Source: Onchidella celtica | Lineage: Eukaryota > Mollusca > Gastropoda > Systellommatophora > Onchidiidae | Length of the DNA stretch: 64,000 nucleotides | Direction of reading: 5' to 3' | NCBI GenBank assembly: GCA_963931925.1 | Contig: OZ007567.1 | Location: forward strand, 95,660,176-95,724,175 | Shown here: positions 22,666 to 32,819 of the stretch, one piece after another | Layout: each line of letters opens with the position of its first letter | Position numbering within the stretch: the stretch's first letter is position 1 | The notes under the pieces: generated by a model | The model's input: the letters and a program-made list of their open reading frames with translations, nothing else | Told to the model about the DNA's origin: nothing | The model's database searches: none | Translations under genes and position numbers: made by a program

Positions 22666-22717
22666 GAGAGGAATCACATGATTGTTTATTCTGGGCAATG
22701 CCCGGTAGCTCATCTAG
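22269..22717 (+). mobile_element. Non-autonomous Helitron, copy B (tandem with A)
   Basis: Starts TCTATTATATATTTCAG directly after the CTAG of copy A and ends with the hairpin CTGGGCAATGCCCGG (22691-22705) and CTAG, followed by T. 449 bp. Same family as A but with a (GA)n core (about 22629-22662) and an extra hairpin insert at 22585-22607. Confidence 0.87.
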
Positions 22718-22760
22718 TTTTTTACTACGTCGATGTGAATGAGTGACTCATACTATAATC

Positions 22761-23179
22761 AAAGAAACTACAAACAATAAGATGAAACACTGTCTTCTTT
22801 GCACCACTAAAAAAACCGTGCACACAATTTGCGCGCTGATCGGGGTCGGGGCCCATGGCACATTGTATGAAAAGAATGGTTGATATAATGGTAAATTTAT
22901 GACGCAAAATCGTGACAGTGCTGCTGCGACTAAAAAAAAAAAGAAGAAAAAAAGCCAGAGTTTTCCCATAGCGGTTGAGGTTATAATTCCACAAAAAGTG
23001 ACGTCAATCAAGGCCTAAAGTGATAGCTGAACAATGAGCAACATTCAATATTTTCCCTCTTTGGCTTTGTAAAATACGGCACTTTTCATGACTTCCGCAC
23101 GTTTGCCGCTAGGTGGCGGCGCGAAATCTGTGCACGCTAAAAGCACTAGCTGTCTTATCTTGTCAATTCTAGTATTTTT
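22761..23179 (-). mobile_element. R2 MITE copy 1, with CTCF-like motif
   Basis: A segment of about 419 bp that reappears in inverted orientation at 50921-51343 at high similarity along its whole length, including a chance open frame in both copies (peptides beginning MIDVT) around a poly-T tract. The better preserved copy has 13-bp terminal inverted repeats; here they are decayed. Contains CCGCTAGGTGGCGGC at 23106-23120 and a TGACGTCA octamer at 22999-23006. Confidence 0.75.
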
Positions 23180-23326
23180 GCTAGAATGGAGCTGGAGGGT
23201 GAACATGCAAGCACCTAAAACTCTGTGACTGCATGACTAAAAACTAGGAGACTTTGTCGACTACCTCAACTTTTGACGATAAGTTACGTGGACACATCCA
23301 TTTTGGACAAAATTCCGTCTTTGATA

Positions 23327-23330
23327 TTAA
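23327..23330. repeat. piggyBac TTAA target duplication, left
   Basis: TTAA immediately outside the left terminal inverted repeat; matched by TTAA at 25760-25763. Confidence 0.9.
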
Positions 23331-23460
23331 CCCTCTAGTGCCCACCCTTAGAAGGGGCTTTTCAAAAATTCTATTTTTTTCAGAATTCACCATTTTTCTC
23401 TCATACGATTCAAAACAAGTCTTATTTTTAGGAAATCTATTTTAGATTTTGTGCGGTGAA

Positions 23461-23523
23461 ATGTTGCAGATCTGCAACATTGGGCATTAGTGGAATTTTC
23501 CACTGTGTTGCAGATCTGCAACA
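23461..23523. repeat. Left palindromic site pair of the piggyBac element
   Basis: ATGTTGCAGATCTGCAACAT at 23461-23480 is a perfect 20-bp palindrome; an 18-bp version, TGTTGCAGATCTGCAACA, lies at 23506-23523. The first is followed by TGGGCATTAG and the second, after a few bases, by TGGGCACT, both resembling the inner end of the terminal repeat. Confidence 0.9.
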
Positions 23524-23659
23524 TTCTGGGCACTCAACTCTAGACAATTATTTAAAGATAACTAGAAGCACAATAGTTTGACAAATTGAAATTATCTTTG
23601 TATTCAGGATTTTTCATGCTTAAACAACAGTATGGAACTGAACAAAACAATTTCTGTCA

Positions 23660-25030
23660 TTTTTCAGGCAAAGGAATGCTGCACATTTGCTGCATTTGAT
23701 GAATGTGTAGCCATCACACTGTTGAGCTTTGCATCTCCCACGCTTGTTGCAGTACTCTGGCAGGTGATTTAGACCGTCAAATCTGGTCTCGGTGGGGGGG
23801 GATGCTCCTACGGTACACTGGTGCTCTGCTTGCTGTTGGTGGTGATCTTCCCAAAGCAGGCCTTCCTGGGCGTGGTTTGATGTTCACAAGCTGAGTTGCA
23901 AGTGCCGCTTGAAAAACGGCAAGTTTCATGGATGTCATTCCAAGCATTCGGGCATGTTTTCTGTATCTCAGCCATGCATTGACGACCATCATGTTCACTG
24001 TTTTGCTCAGTTGTCCCGTGCTTTGGTCTGGTCCACCTGCGCCTTGATAAACTTCAAATTCATACAGAATGCCAGAGGAGCCAGCTCTCCCCCACATCTT
24101 AAAACCCCATTTGTGGGGTTTATTGCGCATGTATTGTTTCACTTGAGACCGACCCTTAAAAGGGATCATGACCTCATCCACGGCGCTCTGTTCTTCTTGT
24201 GGAAGTTTGTCTAGTGCTGTTTGCAAACCATCCAACCAAGGTCTCAGTTTCCATAACTTGTCCTTTTTCATCTCCTCAGTGACTTCTAGATTGTCAATGA
24301 AATGAATGCTTGAGGCCAATCTCTCAAAACGATTCCTAGCCATGTGGTCAGCAATCTTTTCGCGGCGTGTTTCACTTGCCCAAAAGGCACGGACAGAATA
24401 GGCTTGAATCAAACCCATGCGCAGATAAAGTCCAATGAACAAGTTTAATTCGTCTGCAGATGTGGAAACTGACTTTCCAGAGACTTGCACAGAGTATAGA
24501 TTAGACTGTTGGACAATATTTTCAATTAGATCATCCGTGATGAAGTCCTTGAAAAACTGCAAAGGGGTTTTCAAATTATCAGGTGGTGCTTCCTGCTCAC
24601 CCCCAAGGACATAATTTGGCTGCTGATATGGAACATCCTTTTCCCAGAATGGCTCATCAAGTGCTTCGGAAAGTTGTTCCTCAGTCATGGTATCATCTTC
24701 AGGTGTGTCTTTGCGAATATTGCGCTGTATACTAGCAAGGGTTTCATTGTCATCTTCATCGTCAGAGCTTGCGTAACGGTTTACGGTGAGCCTTGAGAGA
24801 GGAATGTCATCCTCATCTGATGCTTCATCAGTGTAAAAATGTAAAGAGCGAGCAGATGACCTTCCTAGGTCTTCTTGGTTGTATTTGCTCCTTTTCTTCC
24901 GTGGAGATGGCTCAACTTCATCCCCACTGTCACTGTCAGATGATGGCTTGTAGTCACTGTCACCATCGGAAGGGATTTCACAATCGCTCTCAATAGGCTC
25001 GTTCAGCTCGATAAAATCAAGGGTTGCCAT
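23660..25030 (-). pseudogene. piggyBac-type transposase, internally deleted and frameshifted
   Basis: Member of the PGBD/piggyBac DDE family, which cuts and pastes at TTAA. I start at the ATG at 25030 (MATLDF) because TTTTTCTTACAG directly precedes it, a 3' splice site. 417 codons run to a stop at 23777. The acidic N-terminus carries a basic PRKKRSK near residue 45. The DDE domain begins near FFKDFITDDLIENIV; VDEVMIPFKGRS holds the first catalytic Asp. After GPDQSTG the sequence jumps to MMVVNAWLRYRKHAR, so about 200 residues with the later catalytic Asp residues are missing. Near the end, a C8 run (minus strand, around 23795-23802) shifts the frame; the Cys-rich C-terminal domain (EYCNKRGRC..., CSKC) is still readable in the next frame to about 23660. 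Not expected to be active. Confidence 0.88.
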
Positions 25031-25031
25031 T

Positions 25032-25515
25032 CTGTAAGAAAAAGGAAATGTCATAATTTGTTAGTATTTTTCAATCAGATATAAACTATAAATTTATAAT
25101 GAGAAAAGATAAATCAATATTTATACGACAAAAGAAAATAACTCAGAGTGAAGGCTATTATTGGAGTGCCCAAAATGTTGCAGATGTGCAACATTTCTGT
25201 TAAATCTGCTCTAAACTGAAATTATCATACAATACTGAAGAAATGAGTAACAAACTTTGAAATATAAATAAATGTATCAAAACTATCAGTGTTAGGCCCT
25301 TTAAAAATAAACTACAACAAAAATATATCACCTTGCCCAGAATGTTGCAGATCTGCAACGTTGAGCCGTGGCCAATGTTGCAAATCTGCAACATGGAAAT
25401 TGGGGCACCCCAGCTAGACTCTAAAAATTATTTTGTTTTATTGCTGCTATATTCACATTTAAATAACAGTTTTATACAGTAGATTTAAGGTGCAAAATCT
25501 AATAAATGTACTTAC
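25032..25515 (-). other. Predicted 5'-UTR intron of the transposase gene
   Basis: Minus strand: donor GTAAGTAC at 25515 downward and acceptor TTTTTCTTACAG ending at 25032, one base before the ATG. Both fit the metazoan consensus. Three of the six palindromic sites (25175, 25342, 25375) fall inside it. Confidence 0.6.
25175..25394. repeat. Internal palindromic sites of the piggyBac element
   Basis: Three near-perfect 20-bp palindromes: 25175-25194 (one change at the centre), 25342-25361 (one change near the end) and 25375-25394 (one change). The last two are 13 bp apart. Confidence 0.9.
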
Positions 25516-25725
25516 TTTCAGACTGGTTCACCTACTTGCAGTTGGTAACTTTTTATCTTTTCTTTAAAAACGTGTCCTTCTACCTAGAGAGAGGTGTGTA
25601 AACATTGCATCAGAAACAGGAAGTCTAAATTAGGCATAAAATCAATTAACCATACAAATACTCTCAGCACAAAAAAGATCAAGGTTGAGTGAGAGCATGT
25701 AATGGTTTTATGAGAGCTGAAACTT

Positions 25726-25745
25726 ATGTTGCAGATCTGCAACAT
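25726..25745. repeat. Terminal palindromic site abutting the right TIR
   Basis: ATGTTGCAGATCTGCAACAT, perfect, directly joined to the terminal repeat at 25746-25759. Confidence 0.92.
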
Positions 25746-25759
25746 TGGGCACTAGAGGG

Positions 25760-25763
25760 TTAA
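25760..25763. repeat. piggyBac TTAA target duplication, right
   Basis: TTAA immediately outside the right terminal inverted repeat. Confidence 0.9.
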
Positions 25764-27028
25764 TTATTTACAATTTTGTGAGCCGTAAAAAAGAGACGCA
25801 TTTTCGTTCATCCAGTAAAATCTAAAAGTATGATCGCAATTAATTTAGTTGTGACTAAGTGACCACCGTTCTTCGAACAGCACTTTTAAATTAGTCTGTG
25901 TTTGGACAGCACGGGAGTATGACATACATGTATAATGATTATTCTCTTGTACAAATCGTTAGGATAATGACTGTCACCAAAATAAAGTAATGCTAACTTT
26001 AAATATGACTATAAAATGAAAGACTTGATTTGGAGCTGCAATAATACGAAACTTTGAGAAATTTGTCGAGGATACCAAAATTCCTGGCGCGTTTGACAAC
26101 TATTCACATAACATTCGTGTGTGTTTGTTCATGTATGTGTGTTTGTATTGCTGTTTTTGTATTGTCTTTATTTGCTGTTCGTGCTGTTGTTATCGTATTT
26201 GCTGTATTGATACAATTGTTATTATTGTTTCTTTGTTTCATTGTGAAGTTATGATTATTTGTGTTACAATAATTATTCTATCTCCTCAATATCCAAAAAA
26301 GAACAGTTTTATTATCCCTTCGGAGTTTGAGAACGGCCGTAAACAAAGCGCATAAAAGCAGTCATTACACGGACGCACACGCCAACCGCGCGTGAAAAAT
26401 GAAGGAATGTGTTAAATTAGGGAGGCAACTCGAACTAGGAGTCGGTAACTTCCCTCCATCAGCTGCCAAGCTCCAATTAGCTGTGAATGTTCAAAATTGT
26501 TGTTTGCCAGAACAGAAAAAGGGGGGGGGGGGGGGAGAGAGAATTCCAAAATAACGCTTGTGAGTGAGCAACTCATCCCCTTGGCATTCGAAGAAGAAAG
26601 TTATCACCTCGTCGTGTCATATCGCTGGGGGTTAACCTGTGCAGCTTTCTCCAGCACTCAGTGTTTTCATCACTTTCTTTCTCATTGTCTTTTATCATGT
26701 GTAGAACAGACATCGTCATTATCATCAATCTTTTCACTTTGTCCTCAACTTGCATCAATTTAACTTCGTCATCCCACATGCTGTATCTTTTATTTCCTAT
26801 TTTCCTTGAATTTTTTTTATTCTCCATTTACAGTCATTGTTATCAATATTATCATTTTCATCAATTTTGGAAGAATTTTTTCTCGTTTATTTATTTATTT
26901 TTTTCACACAATCTTCTTGACTTTTATTATTATCATTCTTGTCGTTCAATTTTACATTATTACTCTCTCATCTTTACTTTATCCACCTTCACTGTAGTAT
27001 TTTTTCCCAAGTGTTCTCACAAGTATGC
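25764..27028. other. Non-coding stretch, nothing recognised
   Basis: AT-rich, with a G-run at about 26521-26535 and T-rich DNA at 26650-27000 that opens long, low-complexity hydrophobic frames. No domain seen. Confidence 0.5.
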
Positions 27029-27062
27029 CCAGTCTATAGGCCCATTGCGGATATCGGCCATT

Positions 27063-27350
27063 TTAGTTGTAAGGACCGACGCATAACCATGGCGATTGTA
27101 GAATTGATTTTGATTCGTTAGCTGATTTGCACTGCGAGCACTTCAGGAATCGCGAACCAATCGGCGGCGAGCTAAAAAAAAGGTTCACTACAATAAACAA
27201 TGACACGTGTGTACACGCACATGGGAGAGGTTCGGTCAATTCTTTCACTTCCTTTCCCTTGTTTACACGGATGATAGGGAATCTGACCAGCTTGGATCCA
27301 TCCTTTCCACCCCTGTCATAACAGGCAACTGCAATGCAACCAGCAGGCAT
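27063..27350 (-). CDS. THAP-like N-terminal exon (partial; uncertain)
   Basis: A minus-strand frame beginning MPAGCIAVACYDRGG, then LVRFPIIR. The layout (Met-Pro, Cys-x4-Cys, about 13 residues, then Arg-Phe-Pro) is that of the start of a THAP zinc-finger, a DNA-binding domain found in P-element transposases and host regulators. The middle (Trp) and the C-x2-H pair of the domain are not visible; the similarity fades after KELTE, where an exon boundary or decay would be expected, so the rest of the 95-residue frame is probably not real. Just upstream on the same strand are a TGACGTCA octamer (27441-27448) and an AAAATGGCG motif. Could be a first exon of a host gene or a P-like element remnant. 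Confidence 0.4.
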   Translation of the reverse strand: MPAGCIAVACYDRGGKDGSKLVRFPIIRVNKGKEVKELTEPLPCACTHVSLFIVVNLFFSSPPIGSRFLKCSQCKSANESKSILQSPWLCVGPYN

Positions 27351-27363
27351 TTTAACCGCTTAG

Positions 27364-27479
27364 ACATATCTCAAAGTTACACTCGTCAGCTGATCCACTC
27401 GCCATTTTGGGTGTCAGAAGTACAAAACAAAAACACTCTGTGACGTCATTTGCTATGAGCCTATAGTAGTTTGGACTGT
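27364..27479 (-). promoter_or_regulatory. Candidate promoter upstream of the THAP-like exon
   Basis: Minus-strand sequence just 5' of the exon holds a perfect CRE octamer (27441-27448) and AAAATGGCG (a YY1-type initiator-like motif) near 27400-27409. No TATA box seen. Inference from motif and position only. Confidence 0.3.
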
Positions 27480-28225
27480 CTTGTGTCAGCAAAAAAAAGG
27501 GAATAAAATAATAAAATATATTGACGTAATGAAGTTATCTGAAGCTACAGCGATATGAAATTTTCAGAAATTATAGAAGAAACCAATTTTTGAGGCTTTT
27601 TGTTGTTGTTATTGTTGTTGTTGTTGTTTTGACAGGTGTTCACGCAAGGATACCATAGAGATGCTTCAAATACGGAATGTAGAGCAGTAGAAGCTTAACA
27701 TTTTCAAATGTTATCAACAAGGAGAAGCCGGGATGAAATATACGTTTACGTCGTAATTTGCTTGGTTATTCGACCCCGCGTGCAGCTTAAGACATCGCCT
27801 GGACATGCCATTTTAGCACTGGCCAGCATGGCGAGAAACCCACTGAAGTGCTGAGATCGTGAGGTGATCCACGGGATGCAAATCATTCTCTGGAAAATGC
27901 ACATTAAATTTTTTTTAGAGTGCTTTTCAATTAAAGAAAAAGAAAAATTATTTTCCGAAAGATTTCCCTGCACATGAAATAGATACAGGAAAAAAAAAAA
28001 CACCAGCCTCTTGGGCTGGAAGAGTTATGGCTGTTAGATTCACCGGAACTAAAACAATAACAAAATAAATAACATTGATAACAAGGGTAATAACTCCAAG
28101 GTGGGGGATAACTGCGGCAATGAAGACAACGAGTGAAAGATGACGTCAGCAAGGATGACTGAAATGTCGAGCACGTAATGGGGAGGAAGTCGTGCAAAAC
28201 GGTTTTATTCATCTTAATAATGACT
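27480..28225. other. Non-coding stretch with TTG repeats
   Basis: TTGTTG run near 27601-27632; one CRE octamer at 28141-28148. No gene recognised. Confidence 0.5.
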
Positions 28226-28319
28226 GATGTTGGGGGGACGTAGTGTTTTACATAGAAAGCTACAGCTGAACACTGAACACAGCTCTCTGTTTGCCATTGT
28301 ACGTCCCCCTAACAACATC
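28226..28319. mobile_element. M1 MITE-like element, best-defined copy
   Basis: 94 bp with inverted ends: GATGTTGGGGGGACGTA at left and TACGTCCCCCTAACAACATC at right (differing by a small insertion). The interior has the family motif TTTTACATAGAAAGCTA and GCTGAACACTGAACAC. Copies or parts occur near 16.0, 23.0, 50.8, 51.0, 59.0 and 62.5 kb. Confidence 0.7.
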
Positions 28320-28361
28320 CCATAATAAAAGAGAAAAAGGCAGAATGACGGTGTAGCATAC

Positions 28362-28432
28362 AAGAGGGATTGAACCCGAGACTGCTCGCATGCTGGGCGA
28401 ATGCTTTAACAACCAAACTACTGAGCAGCGGT
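28362..28432 (-). repeat. tRNA-derived SINE head
   Basis: On the minus strand a box-A-like GCTCAGTAGTTTGGTTG is followed about 30 nt later by box B GGTTCAATCCC (28366-28376). Between them is GCATTCGCCCAGCATGCGAG, laid out like a D-arm/anticodon region. Too degenerate for a functional tRNA; best read as the pol III head of a SINE. Confidence 0.6.
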
Positions 28433-28837
28433 CAGAATTCAACTGTTGGTGTAAGTTTGGTGTAATTCGGACAAAAAGTTAGAGGATTAGACTTGAAGAG
28501 CGTAACTGGGTAGGTCAAACTTTGCATGAGTTACGGCTACTTTCACACAGTCATTCTAAAAAGACGTGGTGTACGTGTTCAGTTACACCTTGAAAGTCTT
28601 CAGTTAAAACTCCGGATTAAGACGGGACATAGCAAGTTTTAACTGAACGCTTACACCGCGTCTTACACTAATTTTTTAATGACTATCATTCTGAAAGAGG
28701 CCATGACTCATGCAAAAAAAATTTGACTCACCCAGTTTTGGAAAAAAAACTCTCGGCAAGTGTATGTGCCGAGTTGGTGCTCAGAAAAGCGGGAGTAAAA
28801 GAAAAAAGAAAAAAAACAAACCAACTTGTGACAACGG

Positions 28838-28925
28838 TGAGCAGCGAACCTGCGACCTTTGCCACGACCCCAATCGCCTTGCGAGTAAGAACAAAACCAA
28901 CTCCCTTAACCAGTTCGGCGAAAAA
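28838..28925 (-). repeat. Possible second tRNA-like SINE head
   Basis: Minus strand: GCCGAACTGGTTAAGGGAG resembles box A of Leu/Ser-type tRNAs, followed by ACTCGCAAGGCGATTGGGG and GCAGGTTCGCTGC, a weak box B. Same strand as the SINE head 400 bp away. Box B departs from GGTTCRANNCC. Confidence 0.4.
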
Positions 28926-29619
28926 ACGAGACGATTGCAGCGGAACTATCAAGCGGCTGCTCTTACTGACTCGAGTATTCATACACCAGACCCAAGCCTG
29001 TAAGGTTGATGTGAAACCAATCTCCCATCTATTTAAACTATGTGTTTGTTTCTTTTTTTTTATGATTTTCCACTTCACCAAGCGAGGTTAAAAATAAAAC
29101 GTGTATACTTTTTTCGCTTAGCCAGGCGAGTCATCCCTTGACCGCTGACACTGACAAAGATACATTTTCCTGCGCTTGATGTTTACCGTAAAATCGAAGA
29201 GATTCAGGATGCGTGACTGTTGCCATGAGTCGAACCCAGTCATTCCTCTTTGCACTTAGAATCAATGAATGAAAGTTTCGTTTAATCAACCTAAAATCAA
29301 TATCGTGAGCTACAGCAACGGGTATCTCTTCCACCCGGTCAAAAAACGCCTGGGTACTCACACCAGCTTGTCCTTTTATGTGGTTGTTCCTCTTATTTGG
29401 TGGGTGGGTGGTGGGTGGAACACCACATAATTATTATAATTCAGTGCAGAGTTAAGGGTCAGCTCCCCTGACGAATTGAAGCCAGTTCAACGAATTGGCT
29501 GTGGGGGTCTCTTGCACGAAGGCCAAGGACCGATTTAATCTGCGAGAGTGGCTCTAGTTTATGTGCATTTATTCAATTTCTTTTTTCATCGGGGTTTCCA
29601 ACATAGCCTCAGTTAGAGC
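28926..29619. other. Non-coding stretch, nothing recognised
   Basis: Contains a GGTGGGTGG patch near 29399-29418 and an isolated box-B-like GGGTTCGACTC (minus strand, about 29228-29238) without a box A. Confidence 0.45.
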
Positions 29620-29676
29620 GCCTCTCTCTCTCTGTCTCACTCTCTGTCTGTCTGTCTCTCTCTCTGTCTCTCTCTC

Positions 29677-29760
<84 letters not shown>
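29620..29760. repeat. (TC)n microsatellite
   Basis: Interrupted CTCTGTCT section to about 29670, then nearly pure CT to 29758. Confidence 0.96.
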
Positions 29761-32700
29761 GTGAATGATTTTGCAAAATCCGATAATACTCGCCCTTTAC
29801 ATATTGGTTATCGAGTGAAAATATTAACCGCTATACTTATAAACTTACCAGGCAACTTACTACTGGCATCTCAGTAGTACCAGTTATATAGGTGATGTCA
29901 ATACCAAGAGTAAATTTGGATAGATGCTGGAGACGTCTTCGTTCAAGAAAATATTACCATTTTTAATGAACAGTTTCGTTGTGTGTGTTTTTTTTAATGT
30001 ATTTTCCATTTAACAACGAGGGTCAGTTTTCCATAAACATGCATGAATGACATTGGAATCGTTGGCTTAATAGACAGCTACAGTCTTCAGTGTGGCGAAT
30101 GTGAGTTTCAGTATTTTGACGACGTGAAATTTTAATCATCATTAGTTTCTGAAATTACTCAATATGAGAAAGGTGGAGATCTCATGTTTCGATTTGTATT
30201 TGCAATATTAATCACATGACAATATTTTTGCGCTGTCAGATGGTTTGTAAAGCAGAACATTCACTCTCTGGCAACTCAGCCCACTTTCTTAGATAGCTGG
30301 ATGCTGTTATAGCACGGGTCCTTGTTGTGACTTCGGAAATACCAACTATGTAGGATTTGAACAAAAAAAAAATAGAAACAACAGTACCAGCTACTGTGTG
30401 TTTTTGTCAAAAGCAACAGAGAATGTTCTTGCTCAAAGTTCAGCGATATCCGACATTCGAATGGAATTAACCAGAACCAAAACAGTCTTTTGGAATGTAA
30501 AAAGTTATGACCTATGGAACCGATTCTGTAGGCACAATAGACAGACTCTTATAAAATGCTGATATCGTGACTTCGGGGAAGATATGTACTCACCCCATTC
30601 ATATTTAATAACAGCTATTGTGTACAACATCGAACATTTTTAGCAAGCATGAATATTTTAACTATGCGAGTCACTTCCCCTGTTCTCAGTGTTCAGCAGT
30701 AGCATTGTTAAGTTCAAAAGATCCTTTGCTGGAGACAAGGCACTGTTTGTCTGTAGGTCTAATTTCAGAATTGTAAATGAGACAACATCAGTAATAGGAT
30801 TAATTTGATTCATATTCTAATCTAACATACACTGCGCAAAAGGAAATTAATTTCGCTGACATTGTAATCCAGAGTACTTGCCCAGTGCATTTCCCAATGA
30901 AACAAAATAATTGTAAGGGAGTTCTGAGAGGTGTGACATAGGTAACCAAAAGTATTGAGCCCAGCAAACTGAATGGTTCTGTAATATTACTGGGATGGTA
31001 GGCGGTAGTGAAAGAATGGCTCATAGATTTTAAAAGGTCTGCCCGTTTTAGTAACAAATGGGTCTCTTTGGCCCATCCATTTGTAGGCAATTTTCTCTCT
31101 GTGAGCAATTGTTGTACGCTGGGGACACACACAGGGGACCCTCACTCATACCATTACAGCAGGGAAAGTGGAGTTGGAAAAATTAGTTACTTTGAGTGTC
31201 CTCTTGTGAAAACACCGTGTCTCTCGTCGTTCAGATTCGATAAGTGGCCTACAAGGAAAAACCACGTAGTCCGTGAGTAGAGGGAAGACGTTAGGAAAGT
31301 GGTGTTGACTTGGGGGTTAGATGCTGGAAACTACATTGCTGGAAGCAGAAAGCCAACATTTTGAACTATGTGCTCTGATAAGCAAGATGTATTTGCTGTT
31401 GTTGTTTTTCACCACGGAGCTCACGAAAGGGAGATCTAATTCGTGAGGAAGACAAAAAGTGTTGGTCTACCGTGTATTTTCTGATCACAGAGTCCTAGAC
31501 TGTCTTTGTCCTCCTAGACAAAACCGTTGCCTTGGGTGACCACCTACTGCATTAGGTTTGATGTATTATGTTGTGTGTTCAGATAAATTGATGCATAAGT
31601 CCCGTGTGACGTTTTCCTTGAAACGCAGATGATTTATTCCTGGTGAAAATGATTGTAAAAAGGGGCGGGAAATAAACTGAAGGGGGGGGAGGGGGGAGGG
31701 GGTAGATTAGAATGTCAGTCCCCGGGAATATTGTAGAAGACAGACATACCACGGTGCAATAATTGTAAAAGGTTTCAATCCATGAATATGGTACACAATC
31801 AAATACGATTTGCCGACAGACATTATGATGAGCTCATTTGGCGAACGTGTGCATTTTTTCTTCTTGGGCTTTTTACAATGGTAAACTGAGCAGAGACCAG
31901 AAACTAAATAAAGATGACGGCAACATACTATTTTCATCATCGTTGTCTTTGTGCCTTTAAAGAAAATACTTTCTGCACAAAAGCAGGGAGAATTTGTAAG
32001 GACTTGGCCAACATACTCATGTTGAAAAAACATTTGCATGAACTAATTGCATTTTATAGATGAATTTCCTTCTCCATTTAGAGTAAAAATGTGTAAAGCT
32101 GTATGAATTATTTTGGCATGTCGGCATGTCGGCGTAGATGTATCTCGGAAAAATGGCTGGGTGGGACAGTTAAGAATGGAAAGCTTTAGTTGTATGTCAA
32201 TAGAAAGAGGGCCGAGAGGTGGGGGCGGGGGGGGGGGCATGGTAGATACTATTATACAATGACCCGGCTGCAGGGAATCAAGGCCAGAAGGGGTGATTCC
32301 CATTTCTACATTCAGGGACACCGTTAAATTCATATTAAGACAGATCCCCGACATTTGAAGACCTGGTCAACTGACTTTGGATTGAGTCAGTTTGACCTAT
32401 ACTTTGTTTCCTCCAATTTCTGGGAACTCATGCTGTGAAAACCTCTCCTTTAGCAGTAGTGGAGAAATAATGAAGAATAATATGATAGTATGTGATGTGG
32501 GCAAAATACGAGACGTTGAAGAATGCAGATGACTATCACGATGATAAGCTCGTGGCAATAACTGGGCAATAGGACTAACACCTGTGACACATGCGAGACG
32601 GCCGGAGACGTGGGGCGAGATGTTCAAAATAACTTACAACTACCTCAAGTTTACGCTCCAAAATGAATAGTGTGACAAATCAGCATAATCCAAGGGAAAT

Positions 32701-32800
32701 AGAAAACAAATCTTAAGGATATATCTTAAAATATGATTCAGGAATACAATTATCTTTGATCGAGTCGCCTAAACCCTTGACTTTTCTCCTAGTTCAGACA
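29761..32800. other. Long stretch without recognisable genes
   Basis: AT-rich, G-rich tracts at 31681-31703 and 32220-32237. No frame, RNA gene or paired terminal repeats that I can support. Confidence 0.5.
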
Positions 32801-32819
32801 GTACCCTGGGTTGAAATCC

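Larger units (their letters stand above)
23331..25759 (-). mobile_element. piggyBac transposon with intact ends, defective transposase
   Basis: A 2429-bp element with perfect 14-bp terminal inverted repeats CCCTCTAGTGCCCA (23331-23344; inverted at 25746-25759), flanked by TTAA on both sides. It carries a deleted transposase gene on the minus strand with a 5'-UTR intron. Two palindromic sites lie at the left end and four at the right. Ends look competent, so it might still be moved in trans. Confidence 0.93.

Noticed and set aside
22748-23011. Similar peptides (MIDVT...) at 22748-23011 and 51089-51349, which looked like a conserved small gene
   Set aside because: Both lie inside two copies of the R2 MITE, whose non-coding parts are equally similar; the peptide similarity follows from DNA similarity.
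29228-29238. Box-B-like GGGTTCGACTC on the minus strand
   Set aside because: No box A at a suitable distance and no cloverleaf potential.
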